Under the pieces are notes generated by a model that had not been told where the DNA came from, did not search any database, and saw only the letters and a list, made by a program, of their open reading frames with translations. The translations under genes were made by a program, and so were the position numbers. This document shows positions 1 to 8,830 of a stretch of DNA of 64,000 bases, piece after piece. Numbering within the stretch: the first letter of the stretch is position 1; each line of letters opens with the position of its first letter. The stretch comes from JAJDXO01 sp965207535. Lineage in GTDB: Bacteria > Pseudomonadota > Alphaproteobacteria > Rhodospirillales > UBA2165. The stretch spans positions 93,420 to 157,419 of the forward strand of contig CBDBMR010000011.1 of the NCBI GenBank assembly GCA_965207535.1, written 5' to 3'.

Positions 1-1
1 T

Positions 2-178
2 GCCGCCATCTCGCATTTTTCAATGCAAATCGAGGACTTTGACGCAGCCAAAAAGCGCCTGGACGATTTCAACGTCGAGTATGAGGAAACCAACGTGCCC
101 GATACCGAACTCCGGCAGCTGTTCTTTCCCGATCCCGATGGCGTTCTGATCGAACTTCTCTACAACCCGAACCGCTGA
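2..178 (+). CDS. VOC (glyoxalase/bleomycin resistance) family protein, 3' end only
   Basis: Only the last 58 codons are inside the window, so the start is missing. The reading frame has a His in SHFSMQIED near its beginning and ends with FPDPDGVLIELLYNPNR. That is the usual closing beta-alpha-beta unit of vicinal-oxygen-chelate enzymes, with the Glu of LIELLY in the metal-ligand position. The family includes glyoxalase I, extradiol dioxygenases and isomerases, and the substrate cannot be read from this fragment. It points rightwards and converges on the dioxygenase beta-subunit gene 10 bp away. Confidence 0.75.
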   Translation, partial: AAISHFSMQIEDFDAAKKRLDDFNVEYEETNVPDTELRQLFFPDPDGVLIELLYNPNR

Positions 179-188
179 TCCACTAGCC

Positions 189-671
189 TTAAAGCGGGAT
201 AGCGAGCAGAGTGTCCACCCGTTCACTGTCCATGATCACGACCTTCTCGGCGAACAACGGTTGGTCGCCCGAGATATCTATACGGTCCCGGTAGATGCCG
301 GTGGCGAAGACGGAGGTCTCGCCGTCCTGCATGATGCGCGCCACAAGAAATGACGTCGAAGCATCGATCAACGTGCCGTTGATTTGCTCGATCAGACTGG
401 CGCCGACGATATGCCGGTAACCGTGCGGCTCATAGACGCTGACATTCTCGACGGCGTTGACGCGGTCCCTGAGCATGCCCCGGGAATCGGCGAATATCAG
501 CGCGTTCTCATATCCCGCCCGGTCATCGGCGCGGTGGGTCACCCGATAGATACAGGGATCGGTAAAAAATTCGGGCCACGCACCCAAGTCACCGTCATCC
601 AGACAGCGGACGTAGCGGGCAAGCAGGTCGTCCGCCAGCAATTTGGCCTGCAACGGTTCCGGTGAACTCAC
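189..671 (-). CDS. aromatic ring-hydroxylating dioxygenase, beta subunit
   Basis: A 160-aa protein of the SnoaL-like/ring_hydroxyl_B fold. Hallmarks are the N-terminal LLARYVRCLDDGDLGAWPEFFTD helix region, RVTHRADDR and the later FLVARIMQDGE and GIYRDRI strands. Beta subunits of Rieske oxygenases are structural and carry no metal centre. The gene starts with GTG at 671, only 3 nt after the alpha-subunit stop, so the two are clearly co-translated. Length matches the usual 155-190 aa. The substrate is unknown. Confidence 0.85.
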   Translation of the reverse strand: MSSPEPLQAKLLADDLLARYVRCLDDGDLGAWPEFFTDPCIYRVTHRADDRAGYENALIFADSRGMLRDRVNAVENVSVYEPHGYRHIVGASLIEQINGTLIDASTSFLVARIMQDGETSVFATGIYRDRIDISGDQPLFAEKVVIMDSERVDTLLAIPL

Positions 672-674
672 GCC

Positions 675-1925
675 TCAAACGCCCATCAGGCCGCGGTACA
701 TTTTCCAGAACCCCCGGACGGATGTTTCGGTGGCGCGGTAGTCGACCGTCGCCACATCGTCGCCACCCATCCGCACAACGCCTGAATCCTCTTCGACGCC
801 GCGGATCGCGCGCTGCACGAACCCGCCGATGGCCCCGTCCTCCAGGGAAATATACCCGGACGGGCCAACCAGATTGTTCACCTTCACCCGCGTGCGGGTC
901 ATCTCTTCACTGTCTCCCTCGAAGCCGACGAAATTCCAGTTGAGATCCGTCCGGTCGACCGCGGTGGGCAGTATCTGACGTACGGCGATGGAGTTCTGGA
1001 TGACCTGGATGACCAGGGACGGGAACACGCTCTGGATTTGAACGGTGATGCCGTCTTCCCATTCGTCGATGGAAGCCAGAAGCGAGGGATCATTGAGCGA
1101 AAACCCTTCGCCGGTAGAGCGGATTTCCTGCGACTCATAATCCTGGTTGCCGCGCTCGGCGTCCATCTTCGAATAGCTCACGTGATGCGCCCCGCTTTCA
1201 CTCACGATTATCCCGCCTTCGTGTCCGAGACGGTTGAGCCGAAAGCGGGTGAAAAACAAATGCAGGATCGTCGCGTGGTAGACGTCCTTCACGTTCTCCA
1301 GATAGAGTTTCCAGTTGTTGTGCATGACCTGGGTCGAGCGGCCGATCAGCTTCAGCGGCGCCTTGCCCAAGGCACGCTTGATGAACCGTACGGATTCCGG
1401 CCCGAGGTAGGTTTCGATGTCGGGGACCTTGGGATCGAAGGAACCGAAAACCAGCCCGCAGAACTCGGTCACCTCGATCGGCCGCAAACCGTGCCGGGAC
1501 TTGTCGAAATCGTCTGGCATGCCGCCCCGGCCGTCCGCACCGTCCTCGAACGCCACGTTTCGGAGGTTGCCCTCGAGGTCATAGGACCAAGCGTGATAGA
1601 TACAAGTCAGGCGTTTGACGCTGCCCTGCGGCTCCAGGCACAGCAGCGCGCCGCGATGGGAGCAGCGATTGAGGAAACCGCGAAGCACGCCGTCCTCGCC
1701 GCGAACCACGAAAACCGGCGTCTCGCCGATTTTGGTGGCTTTGTAATCCCCGTTCTTGGGCAGTTCGGCCGCCAGGCAGAGGAAATTCCACACCGGGCCC
1801 TTGTAGATATTCCGAAGCTCCGCCTCATAATTGGCGGTATCCGAGTAGACCCAGAACGGTATGTGTGAATAGTCGCCGTCGCGCCAAGCCGGGCGCGCCT
1901 TCAGTTCCAGGTCGAAGCCTTCCAT
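675..1925 (-). CDS. aromatic ring-hydroxylating dioxygenase, alpha subunit (Rieske)
   Basis: The catalytic subunit, 416 aa. The Rieske [2Fe-2S] ligands are visible as C88-x-H90 in NRCSHRGALL and C108-x2-H111 in CIYHAW. The mononuclear iron site follows as D214/H217/H222 in NVKDVYHATILH, with D214 the usual bridging residue between neighbouring subunits. Both sites are intact, so an active oxygenase is expected. It needs a ferredoxin and reductase that are not encoded in this window. The start at 1925 is preceded by a GGGACGGGAA ribosome-binding stretch. The beta subunit follows directly. The aromatic or carboxylate substrate cannot be assigned. Confidence 0.9.
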   Translation of the reverse strand: MEGFDLELKARPAWRDGDYSHIPFWVYSDTANYEAELRNIYKGPVWNFLCLAAELPKNGDYKATKIGETPVFVVRGEDGVLRGFLNRCSHRGALLCLEPQGSVKRLTCIYHAWSYDLEGNLRNVAFEDGADGRGGMPDDFDKSRHGLRPIEVTEFCGLVFGSFDPKVPDIETYLGPESVRFIKRALGKAPLKLIGRSTQVMHNNWKLYLENVKDVYHATILHLFFTRFRLNRLGHEGGIIVSESGAHHVSYSKMDAERGNQDYESQEIRSTGEGFSLNDPSLLASIDEWEDGITVQIQSVFPSLVIQVIQNSIAVRQILPTAVDRTDLNWNFVGFEGDSEEMTRTRVKVNNLVGPSGYISLEDGAIGGFVQRAIRGVEEDSGVVRMGGDDVATVDYRATETSVRGFWKMYRGLMGV

Positions 1926-2093
1926 TTCCCGTCCCTTCGATGCGGAAGTTCAGCGAGAGTAGCGTTTTTGCGGGTATCGTTGCAATTGCATCTACCCAAC
2001 CGAGGCCGTGTCCGTTAACATCCCATCGTTAGGATAATAGCCGGCAGGTCAAAAATTGTCCTGCCAAGACGTAGAACTGGGAGGAATCCGGAA

Positions 2094-3647
2094 ATGAAAT
2101 TCGCACGTTACGCGTTGTCCGCAGGGGCAGCGGTACTTCTCGCGACGACCGCGGATCCCGCCGCGGCGCAAAAATCCAAGGACACGCTGAGGGTCGCTGG
2201 GTTGCAGCCCGTTCGGGTGGTCGACGCGGTGTTCGATCCGAACCCGCAGACCAACCTGTTGGACCGGATGGTCTTCGACACGCTGGTCTACTACGACGTC
2301 GAGGCGCGCAAGGTGGTGCCGCTGTTGGCCGAATCGTATACCCGCGTCGATCCACTGACCATCGAGTACAAGCTCCGCAAGGGGCTCAAATTTCACAATG
2401 GCATGCCGGTGACCGCCGACGACGTGGTGTACACCTTCGACTTCGTCAAGGACCCCAAGGTCAACTTCCGGTTCAAGGGCACCCGCTATGGGGTCTACAA
2501 CAAGGCGGTAAAGGTGGACGATCACACGGTGCGGATTTCCACCAAGGCGCCGTACGCGCCGTTCGAATCGCGAATAATGTCGCTGCCGATTTTCCCCAAA
2601 GCCGTTCACAGCAAGCTTGAGGATCGCAGCAAGTTTGGCCTCAAGCCCATCGGGACGGGCCCGTACATGGCCACACAGGTCGACGCGACCGCAGGCGTGG
2701 TGCTGGAAAAGAACCCGAATTTCAAGCTCGCCGCGAAGGGCTCGAAATCACCGGCGAAAATCGGCCGCGTCGAATTCAAGACCATCGGCAACAAACAGAC
2801 CCAGATCGCCCGGCTGATCGCCGGTGAGCAGGACCTGGTCTACCAGATCACCAAGGATCAGGCCGAGAACCTCTCCAAGATGCCGAACCTGCAGGTCACC
2901 GTCGGGAGCACCATCCAGTTCATCTATTTCATGGTGGATGCCGCCGACCGGTCGAAGATCGGCATCTTCAAGGACAAGCGGGTGCGGGAGGCATTGATGC
3001 ATGCCATCGATCGCCGGGGGCTGGCCAAGGCGCTGGTGCCGGAACCGGTCGCCAGCGAGCCGTTGCAAATCTCCATGTGTCATGAATGGCATACCGGCTG
3101 CAAGGCCACCAAGTCGCCGCCGGCTTACGATCCCGCACGGGCGAAGGCCCTGCTCAAGGAAGCGGGCGTCGACCCCAACTTCTCCCTGGCGCTCACGACG
3201 TGGGGTCCGTCGCGCCCAACCGCCGAGGCGGTTGCCGGCCAGCTGCGCAAGCTGGGGATCAAGGCGACGGTGGACAACAACGCCATCGGCGGCTTCGTGA
3301 AGAAGCGCGCCCAGGGCAAGGTTCAGGCCTTCGTCAGCCTGTGGGACAACGGCGGCGGTCAAGCCGACGTGGTCTCCACCTCGGGATTCTTCTATTTGCC
3401 GGGCTCGCGGAACTACAACGGCGACAAGCAGCTTGCGGCGTGGCACAAGCAGGGCCAGACCGAACTGGATCTCGCCAAGCGCGAGGCCATTTACCAGAAG
3501 CTGTTCGACCGGGTCACCGAGGAGCGCTACTCCATGCCGATCGTACCGATCGCCTCCGCGGTGGCGCATACCAAGGAGGTCAAGCTGCCGACCTGCTGTC
3601 ACCGTAAGCCCGAAGGCTTCCTGTTCAATTTGATCGAGTGGAACTGA
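2094..3647 (+). CDS. ABC transporter substrate-binding protein, family 5 (peptide/nickel/opine type)
   Basis: A 517-aa periplasmic binding protein. Residues 1-25 form a Sec signal peptide with cleavage likely after AAA in DPAAAQ. The mature part shows the family 5 pattern: DTLRVAG, FDTLVYYD, YKLRKGLKFHNGMPVTADDVVYTFDFVKD, IGTGPY and VREALMHAIDRRGLAKAL. These proteins bind oligopeptides, opines or other amphipathic solutes. A strong GGGAGG lies 8 nt before the ATG. No permease or ATPase gene follows; a terminator comes 20 nt after the stop, so this is an orphan binding protein. It diverges from the dioxygenase genes with 168 bp between them. Confidence 0.9.
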   Translation: MKFARYALSAGAAVLLATTADPAAAQKSKDTLRVAGLQPVRVVDAVFDPNPQTNLLDRMVFDTLVYYDVEARKVVPLLAESYTRVDPLTIEYKLRKGLKFHNGMPVTADDVVYTFDFVKDPKVNFRFKGTRYGVYNKAVKVDDHTVRISTKAPYAPFESRIMSLPIFPKAVHSKLEDRSKFGLKPIGTGPYMATQVDATAGVVLEKNPNFKLAAKGSKSPAKIGRVEFKTIGNKQTQIARLIAGEQDLVYQITKDQAENLSKMPNLQVTVGSTIQFIYFMVDAADRSKIGIFKDKRVREALMHAIDRRGLAKALVPEPVASEPLQISMCHEWHTGCKATKSPPAYDPARAKALLKEAGVDPNFSLALTTWGPSRPTAEAVAGQLRKLGIKATVDNNAIGGFVKKRAQGKVQAFVSLWDNGGGQADVVSTSGFFYLPGSRNYNGDKQLAAWHKQGQTELDLAKREAIYQKLFDRVTEERYSMPIVPIASAVAHTKEVKLPTCCHRKPEGFLFNLIEWN

Positions 3648-3667
3648 CCACTCGGTTGGTCGTTTAT

Positions 3668-3697
3668 GGGGCCGCCGAAAGGCGGCCCTTTTTTTGC
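3668..3697 (+). terminator. Rho-independent terminator after the solute-binding protein gene
   Basis: The hairpin arms GGGCCGCC and GGCGGCCC enclose a GAAA-type loop and are followed directly by seven T residues. It sits about 20 nt past the stop codon at 3647, which marks the transcript as monocistronic. Confidence 0.85.
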
Positions 3698-3793
3698 CGC
3701 TCCGCCGCAACATGAGATGCCTCGCCGCCCGGTAATCGCCTGCGGCGTGCGTGAACGCCCGGCCGGCGCTAAGATGCCGTGCGGGAGAGTTCA

Positions 3794-4375
3794 ATGGGAA
3801 ACGTCGAGCAGGCCCTCGAGATGATCGACGCCGCCAATGCGCGGGATCCAAATCTGGAGACCGCCGACGGCGAAAAGCAGCCGAAGGAACTGGTCTATGG
3901 CCGCCGGATGTCCGCTTGTCTCGAACGGCTGGCGCCCGAGGCCTCGGATCTCGTTCGGATCGCCGCCCGGGCACAGCACATCGAACGTTGGACGGTGCCT
4001 CGTGACGGCTACCCGGAAGGGAAGAAGGGCTACCACCGTTGGCGCACGGACCTCGGGCGATTTCACGCGGACCGGGCGGGAGAAATCATGGCGGCCTGCG
4101 GCTACGCCGAGACCGAGATCGAAAAAGTCCAGGCCATGCTGCGGAAGAAGAACCTCCGGTCCGATCCCGACACCCAGCTTTTGGAGGACACCATTTGCGT
4201 GGTGTTCCTGGAGAATTACCTGTCCGGCTTCTCGGCCAAGCATGATCCGGAGAAAATCGTCGACATTCTCCGCAAGACCTGGGGGAAGATGAGCCCGCGG
4301 GGACGAGAGGCGGCGCTCGCCCTCGAACTGAGCGAAGACGCGCGGCAGCTTGTCGAACGGGCGCTTGCCCAATAG
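3794..4375 (+). CDS. DUF4202 family protein
   Basis: A 193-aa soluble protein. Recognisable stretches are ALEMIDAANARDPN, AQHIERWTVPRDGYPEGKKGYHRWR, LLEDTICVVFLENYL and REAALALEL, typical of DUF4202 proteins. Conserved His residues (AQHIERW, GYHRWR) and acidic pairs suggest an HD-like metal site, but the activity is not established. The start at 3794 is chosen over 3779 because GGGAG lies 8 nt upstream. The family is often found beside sulfate-assimilation or siroheme genes, and here it is 9 nt before cobA, so a role tied to siroheme or cobalamin supply is plausible. Confidence 0.75.
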   Translation: MGNVEQALEMIDAANARDPNLETADGEKQPKELVYGRRMSACLERLAPEASDLVRIAARAQHIERWTVPRDGYPEGKKGYHRWRTDLGRFHADRAGEIMAACGYAETEIEKVQAMLRKKNLRSDPDTQLLEDTICVVFLENYLSGFSAKHDPEKIVDILRKTWGKMSPRGREAALALELSEDARQLVERALAQ

Positions 4376-4384
4376 GGTGCGGCC

Positions 4385-5170
4385 ATGTCCGCGAGCACAC
4401 CCCATACCGTGTATCTGGTCGGCGCCGGGCCCGGCGATCCGGACCTTCTGACGGTCAAGGCATTGCGCCTGCTCCAAACGGCCGAGGTGGTGGTCTACGA
4501 CCGGCTCGTTTCGGATGCGGTTCTGGACCTTGTCCCCGCCGGCGCGACCCGCATTTTTGCCGGCAAGGCGAGCCGCCGCCGGGGAGTGCCGCAGGAGGAG
4601 ATCAACGACATGCTGGTCCGCTTGGCCCGCGAGGGACGAAGCGTGGTCCGGCTGAAGGGCGGTGATCCGTTCGTCTTTGGACGGGGCTCGGAGGAAGCCG
4701 TGCATCTGGTGGAGAATGGCATCCCGTTCGAAGTGGTGCCGGGCGTGACGGCGGCGATCGCCTGTGCCGCCTATTCCGGAATTCCGCTGACCCACCGGGG
4801 GCTGGCCAAGAGCGTCCGGGTTATCACCGGGCACCGCCGGGACAACCAGGCTCTCGACTTCGATTGGCCGAGTTTGGCGGATGGCGAGACGACACTGGTC
4901 GTCTATATGGGCCTCGCCAATCTCGGATTGATCGCCCGGGAACTGATGGACGCGGGAGCCGAAAGCGACCGGCCCGCCGCCGCCGTCTACCGCGGCTCGA
5001 CGCCGGACCAGCGCGTCGTGCACGCCACTCTCGGAACCCTCGCCGACCGGGTCCGAGACGCGGGCCTCACCGCCCCTACCCTGGTCATCATCGGCGAGGT
5101 GGCGTCGCTCGGCGAGACGCTCGCCTGGTTCGAGCCGGCGCGTTCCGGCGACCGTCAGGCTCATGGCTAG
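4385..5170 (+). CDS. cobA: uroporphyrinogen-III C-methyltransferase (SUMT)
   Basis: Transfers two methyl groups from SAM to uroporphyrinogen III, giving precorrin-2 for siroheme and cobalamin. The 261-aa protein has the family order: VYLVGAGPGDPDLLTVKAL at the N-terminus, VVVYDRLVS, RLKGGDPFVFGRGSEE, FEVVPGVTAAIACAAYSGIPLTHR and TLVVYMG. It lacks the CysG dehydrogenase/chelatase domain, so it is the stand-alone type. It overlaps cbiX by 8 nt. Operon with the DUF4202 gene before it and the chelatase after it. Confidence 0.93.
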   Translation: MSASTPHTVYLVGAGPGDPDLLTVKALRLLQTAEVVVYDRLVSDAVLDLVPAGATRIFAGKASRRRGVPQEEINDMLVRLAREGRSVVRLKGGDPFVFGRGSEEAVHLVENGIPFEVVPGVTAAIACAAYSGIPLTHRGLAKSVRVITGHRRDNQALDFDWPSLADGETTLVVYMGLANLGLIARELMDAGAESDRPAAAVYRGSTPDQRVVHATLGTLADRVRDAGLTAPTLVIIGEVASLGETLAWFEPARSGDRQAHG

Positions 5171-5903
5171 TCTTGCGGACACCGTCCTATTGATCGTCGG
5201 ACACGGTGCCGCGGATGCGCCCACGGCGGCCGACGCGGTGACGTCGCATGCGCGGAACATAGCGTCACGGGAGATTTTCGCCGACGTCCGTTCCGGTTTC
5301 CTGCGGCAGGAACCGTTCGCCAAATCCGTCCTCGATCAAATCGGCGGCCGGTCCGTCGTCGTCGTGCCTCATTTCGCGGCCGACGGCTACGTCGCCGGCG
5401 AAGTCCTGCCGGGCGAGCTGGGCATCGAGGACGGAACCGCCCTGACCAAGGCGGTCGGCTCCCACCCGAATATTCCGGCGGTCGCGGTGGACCTGGTTCT
5501 CACCGAAGCACGGGACGCCGGCATCGATCCCGGCAGGACCGATATCGTCGTCGTGGGCCACGGCACCAGGCGCAACGATCGCTCGGAAACGTCGACCGCC
5601 CGCCTCGCCGAATTGGTTCTCGCCGAAACCGGCGCCGCTTCCTGCACGGCGGCGTTTCTGGAGATCGATCCGTTGATCGAGGATTGGCGGGAGTTCACCA
5701 GCCGGCCCCATGTGATCGTGCTCCCCAACCTGTTCGCCGCGGGGTTTCACGGCGCCGAGGACATCCCCGCCCGGCTTGGCGCGCCCGGCAAGCGGCAATT
5801 GCACCTGTGTCCGCCGCTGGGGACGGCGCCGGTCATGGCCGACCTGATCGTCGACCAGGCGTTGTCGTGTTTGGCGGGAACCGAAGAGACCGCGCATGCT
5901 TGA
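5163..5903 (+). CDS. CbiX/SirB-type sirohydrochlorin chelatase-like protein
   Basis: A 246-aa tandem CbiX-fold protein. Each half begins with a glycine-histidine loop: LLIVGHGA (H14) and IVVVGHGTRR (H133), and a further candidate metal ligand is H70 in VVVPHFAADGY. Such enzymes insert Fe or Co into sirohydrochlorin, the next step after cobA and a precorrin-2 dehydrogenase. The ATG overlaps the last 8 nt of cobA, indicating translational coupling. No precorrin-2 dehydrogenase (CysG N-domain) is in the window. Whether iron or cobalt is inserted cannot be read. Confidence 0.82.
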   Translation: MASLADTVLLIVGHGAADAPTAADAVTSHARNIASREIFADVRSGFLRQEPFAKSVLDQIGGRSVVVVPHFAADGYVAGEVLPGELGIEDGTALTKAVGSHPNIPAVAVDLVLTEARDAGIDPGRTDIVVVGHGTRRNDRSETSTARLAELVLAETGAASCTAAFLEIDPLIEDWREFTSRPHVIVLPNLFAAGFHGAEDIPARLGAPGKRQLHLCPPLGTAPVMADLIVDQALSCLAGTEETAHA

Positions 5904-5932
5904 AGATGCGGTGCGATTGGCCGAATTCGGCC

Positions 5933-6916
5933 TCACGGCAGCATGATCACCTGACCGGTGGTCTTGCGGGCTGCCGCGTCCCGGTGGACCTTGGGCGCGT
6001 CCCGCAGTTTGTACCGGTGATCGATGGTAATCCTGACTTTGCCGCTCTTGATCATGCGTATCACCAAACGGGCGCTCGCATCGGCGATTTCGGGCGACGT
6101 CATGTAGTTGACCGTGGTCGCCCGGTGAATGAAGGGGGACTTGGCCTGACCTTCCTTTAGCAGATCGAGGGGCGGCGGCGGTCCCGATGCGGCGCCGAAG
6201 CTGACCGCCAGCCCGAGGACCCTCGTGCATTCGATGGAGCCAGCCCACGTGGTCCTGCCGACCGAATCGTAAACCACGTCCGCCCCCTCGCCTTTGGTCA
6301 GGCGCATGACCTCCTTGACGAAGTCCTTCTTGGCATAATTGATCACGTGCGCCGCGCCATGGCGTTTGGCCAACCGGCACTTGGCGTCGGTGCCCGCGGT
6401 GCCGATCAGCGTCGCGCCCACCGCCTTCGCCCACTGGCAGGCGATCAGGCCGACCCCGCCGGCGGCCGCGTGAAACAGGATGACGTCGCCCTTCTTGAGC
6501 TTGCGGGTCCGGTTGAACAGATATTCGACGGTGCGGCCCTTCGACAGCATGGCCGCCGCGGTCTCATCGTCGATCCACCCGGGCAGCCTGATCAAATGAT
6601 CCGCCTCGATGAGCCGCGCCTCCGAGTAGCTGCCCGGCATGCCCGTGGCGTAGGCGACCCGGTCGCCGGCTTTCACCCGCGTGACGCCGCGCCCGACCGC
6701 CTCGACCACGCCCGCGCCCTCGATACCGATACCCATCGGCAAGGGCCCGCGCGGCGGATAGAGGCCGCTCCGTATATACGTGTCCACCAAATTGAATCCG
6801 ACGGCGGTGTGGCGGACGATCGCCTGCCCTGCTTTGGGTTTCGGCAGTTCCACCTCTTCCCACTTCATCGCCGCCGGCGGCCCGGGCTTGTGAACACGAA
6901 AGGCGTGGGTCTTCAT
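5933..6916 (-). CDS. quinone oxidoreductase-like MDR protein (zinc-independent)
   Basis: A 327-aa medium-chain dehydrogenase/reductase of the NADPH:quinone oxidoreductase type. It shows FNLVDTYIRSGLYPP, GIGIEGAGVVEAVG, the cofactor motif AAAGGVGLIACQWAKAVGA and GADVVYDSVG. The catalytic-zinc Cys/His of alcohol dehydrogenases is absent. It likely reduces quinones or enones with NADPH in the cytoplasm. It converges on the cobA-cbiX operon and stands alone. Confidence 0.88.
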   Translation of the reverse strand: MKTHAFRVHKPGPPAAMKWEEVELPKPKAGQAIVRHTAVGFNLVDTYIRSGLYPPRGPLPMGIGIEGAGVVEAVGRGVTRVKAGDRVAYATGMPGSYSEARLIEADHLIRLPGWIDDETAAAMLSKGRTVEYLFNRTRKLKKGDVILFHAAAGGVGLIACQWAKAVGATLIGTAGTDAKCRLAKRHGAAHVINYAKKDFVKEVMRLTKGEGADVVYDSVGRTTWAGSIECTRVLGLAVSFGAASGPPPPLDLLKEGQAKSPFIHRATTVNYMTSPEIADASARLVIRMIKSGKVRITIDHRYKLRDAPKVHRDAAARKTTGQVIMLP

Positions 6917-7017
6917 CTCGTTTCTCCCGACGTTATGGGCGCTATAGCCGCCTGGCGGGGCGTCATTTGGACGTAGTCGAGCTTCTCCGGGCGGCGGGTC
7001 ATTCGGCTATTGGGCGG

Positions 7018-8037
7018 CTACTGCGCGGCGTCGGCCTGGGTTTCGAACGCCGGCATGATTTCGCGCGAAAACTCCCGCAACGTCTCGGCGCTGCCGGGAA
7101 GCAGGATCAGAACATACTCCACGCCCCACAATTGGAGCTGTTGAAGCCGCTCGACGATGCGTTCGGGCGTGCCGATCAGCGCGCTGTCCGGATTGCTCAT
7201 ATCCTGAACCGCGAATGTTTCCGGCTGCGCGTCACGGCGCAGTCCCGGCAGAGCGCCGTAATCCTCGGCCATTTTGGCGTTGCGTTCGATACGCGCCCGG
7301 ATCGCTTCTTCGTACTCTTCTTGCGTCCGGGTAATCGTCAGTCCCCGGGCGACGGCCAACTCATCGGGCAGCAAGGGCCGGCCGATCTCGGCGCAGGTGT
7401 CCCGCCATACTTTCAGGCGCTCCCGGGTTCGGGCATCCGTGGCGAAATGATCGAGCAGAATATTGAATCCCGATTTGGCCACCCGGGCGATGGACTCGTC
7501 GGTGCCGGCGGCCGACCACAGCGGCGGGTGGGGTTTCTGGACGACCGGCGGCTCGACGACGATATTCCGGAAGCTCCAGAACCGGCCGTCATGGTCGAAA
7601 CGTTCATCGGACAGCCACGATTTCCGGATCAGCTCGACGGACTCCTCGTAGCGCGGCAGTCCCTCTTCCTTGGGGATGCAGAACCCCTCGAACTCGATGT
7701 CGCGGTAGCCTTTCCCGACACCAAAATCCAACCGGCCGCCGGACAGCAGATCGACGGTCGCCGCCTGCTCCGCGATCAGCACCGGGCTGTGCCACGGAAG
7801 CACGGTAACCGCCGTGCCGAGACGAATGGCGCTGGTCTTGGCGGCGAGATAGGACAACAGGTTCAGGGATGAGGAAACCTGGCCGGAGCCGGAAAAATGG
7901 TGTTCGACGAGAAAGATGCTGTGAAAGCCCAGGCTTTCCGCCTCGACGACGAGATCGACGAATTTTCGGTAGCCCTGGCTGTCCGCCGTTTCGTCGCCGC
8001 GCTTCGCCACGGCGCCGCCGAATAATCCGAATCGCAT
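7018..8037 (-). CDS. LLM class flavin-dependent oxidoreductase
   Basis: A 339-aa luciferase-like monooxygenase. Family features are FVDLVVEAESLGFHSIFLVEHHFS, LGTAVTVLPWHSPVLIAEQAATVDLLSGGRLDFGVGKGY and SLGFHS. It uses reduced flavin (FMNH2 or F420) to oxidise an unknown substrate. The start at 8037 (MRFGLFGG) is preferred to the longer frame from 8148 because the family begins there and the upstream 37 codons have no homology-like pattern. Confidence 0.85.
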   Translation of the reverse strand: MRFGLFGGAVAKRGDETADSQGYRKFVDLVVEAESLGFHSIFLVEHHFSGSGQVSSSLNLLSYLAAKTSAIRLGTAVTVLPWHSPVLIAEQAATVDLLSGGRLDFGVGKGYRDIEFEGFCIPKEEGLPRYEESVELIRKSWLSDERFDHDGRFWSFRNIVVEPPVVQKPHPPLWSAAGTDESIARVAKSGFNILLDHFATDARTRERLKVWRDTCAEIGRPLLPDELAVARGLTITRTQEEYEEAIRARIERNAKMAEDYGALPGLRRDAQPETFAVQDMSNPDSALIGTPERIVERLQQLQLWGVEYVLILLPGSAETLREFSREIMPAFETQADAAQ

Positions 8038-8419
8038 ATGAGATCCCAACCCGATCGCGTCAGTTGCCGCTTTCGGCGTCGAGCCTAAGGCTCCGTTCCG
8101 GCCTTTGCAAACGAGGGACGATGGAGGCAGTTTGGCTGATCGTAGCATCTTTATGACCCCCTCGCCCCCCTTTTGGGGGGAGAGGGATGCGGAGGCTTGG
8201 CGAGGCGAGCGCCGAGCCTCAGCCGTAGCTGGGTGAGGGGGGAATTTTCATATCGCCCTCACCCCTATTGACCCCCTCACCCCGACCCTCTCCCCCTGAA
8301 GAAGGGGGAGAGGGAACTCGACCGCCGGCAATTGCATATGCCGGGATTTAGGCATATTTACGGGCTAGTTTATGGGCCAGGTTTATGGGCGAGGCCCGAC
8401 GCCGGAGGAGAATTCGATC
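8038..8419. repeat. gene-free stretch with hairpin-forming dispersed repeats
   Basis: Nearly 400 nt between two genes. It holds at least two G/C hairpins: CTCGCCCCCC/GGGGGGAGAG at 8161-8184 and a perfect 12-bp one, CCCTCTCCCCCT/AGGGGGAGAGGG, at 8286-8314. A third pairing joins GGGTGAGGG near 8232 with CCCTCACCC near 8256. Similar sequence recurs at 11200-11460, so this is a dispersed intergenic repeat family rather than a gene. No convincing promoter or coding frame is seen. Confidence 0.75.
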
Positions 8420-8734
8420 ATGGACGACCGGACCCGAATCGAGCTTGAAGCCGCCGCATTCCGCGGCCTCGTCGAGCATCTGCAAAACCGCACCGACGTG
8501 CAGAATATCGATTTGATGGGGCTTGCGGGCTTTTGCCGCAACTGCCTCGCCAAGTGGTATGCGGCGGCCGCCGAGAAGCGGGATGTGGAGATGGACTACG
8601 ATCGCGCCCGGGAAATCGTCTACGGCATGCCGTTCCCCGAATGGAAGGAAAAGCACCAGTCCGAGGCCAGCGGCGAGCAGAAGCGGAAATTCGAGGAGAC
8701 GAAGCCGCTGCACGCCAAGATCAGCGGCCATTAG
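8420..8734 (+). CDS. DUF1244 family protein
   Basis: A 104-aa protein matching DUF1244. It has FRGLVEHLQNRTDVQNID, the CxxC in GFCRNCLAKWY, DYDRAREIVYGMPFPEWK and a charged helical tail. The family is conserved in proteobacteria and its function is not known; the Cys pair suggests metal or redox chemistry. The start at 8420 has GGAGGAG 9 nt upstream, better supported than the in-frame ATG at 8372. Confidence 0.88.
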   Translation: MDDRTRIELEAAAFRGLVEHLQNRTDVQNIDLMGLAGFCRNCLAKWYAAAAEKRDVEMDYDRAREIVYGMPFPEWKEKHQSEASGEQKRKFEETKPLHAKISGH

Positions 8735-8830
8735 AGGGACGGCGATTAATCGGACAGACCCGTCTCCCCTCTTGATCGGCGGCGCAGAGCGCACGATTAT
8801 AGAAATCAAGCATTTCTCGAGGATGGCAAA

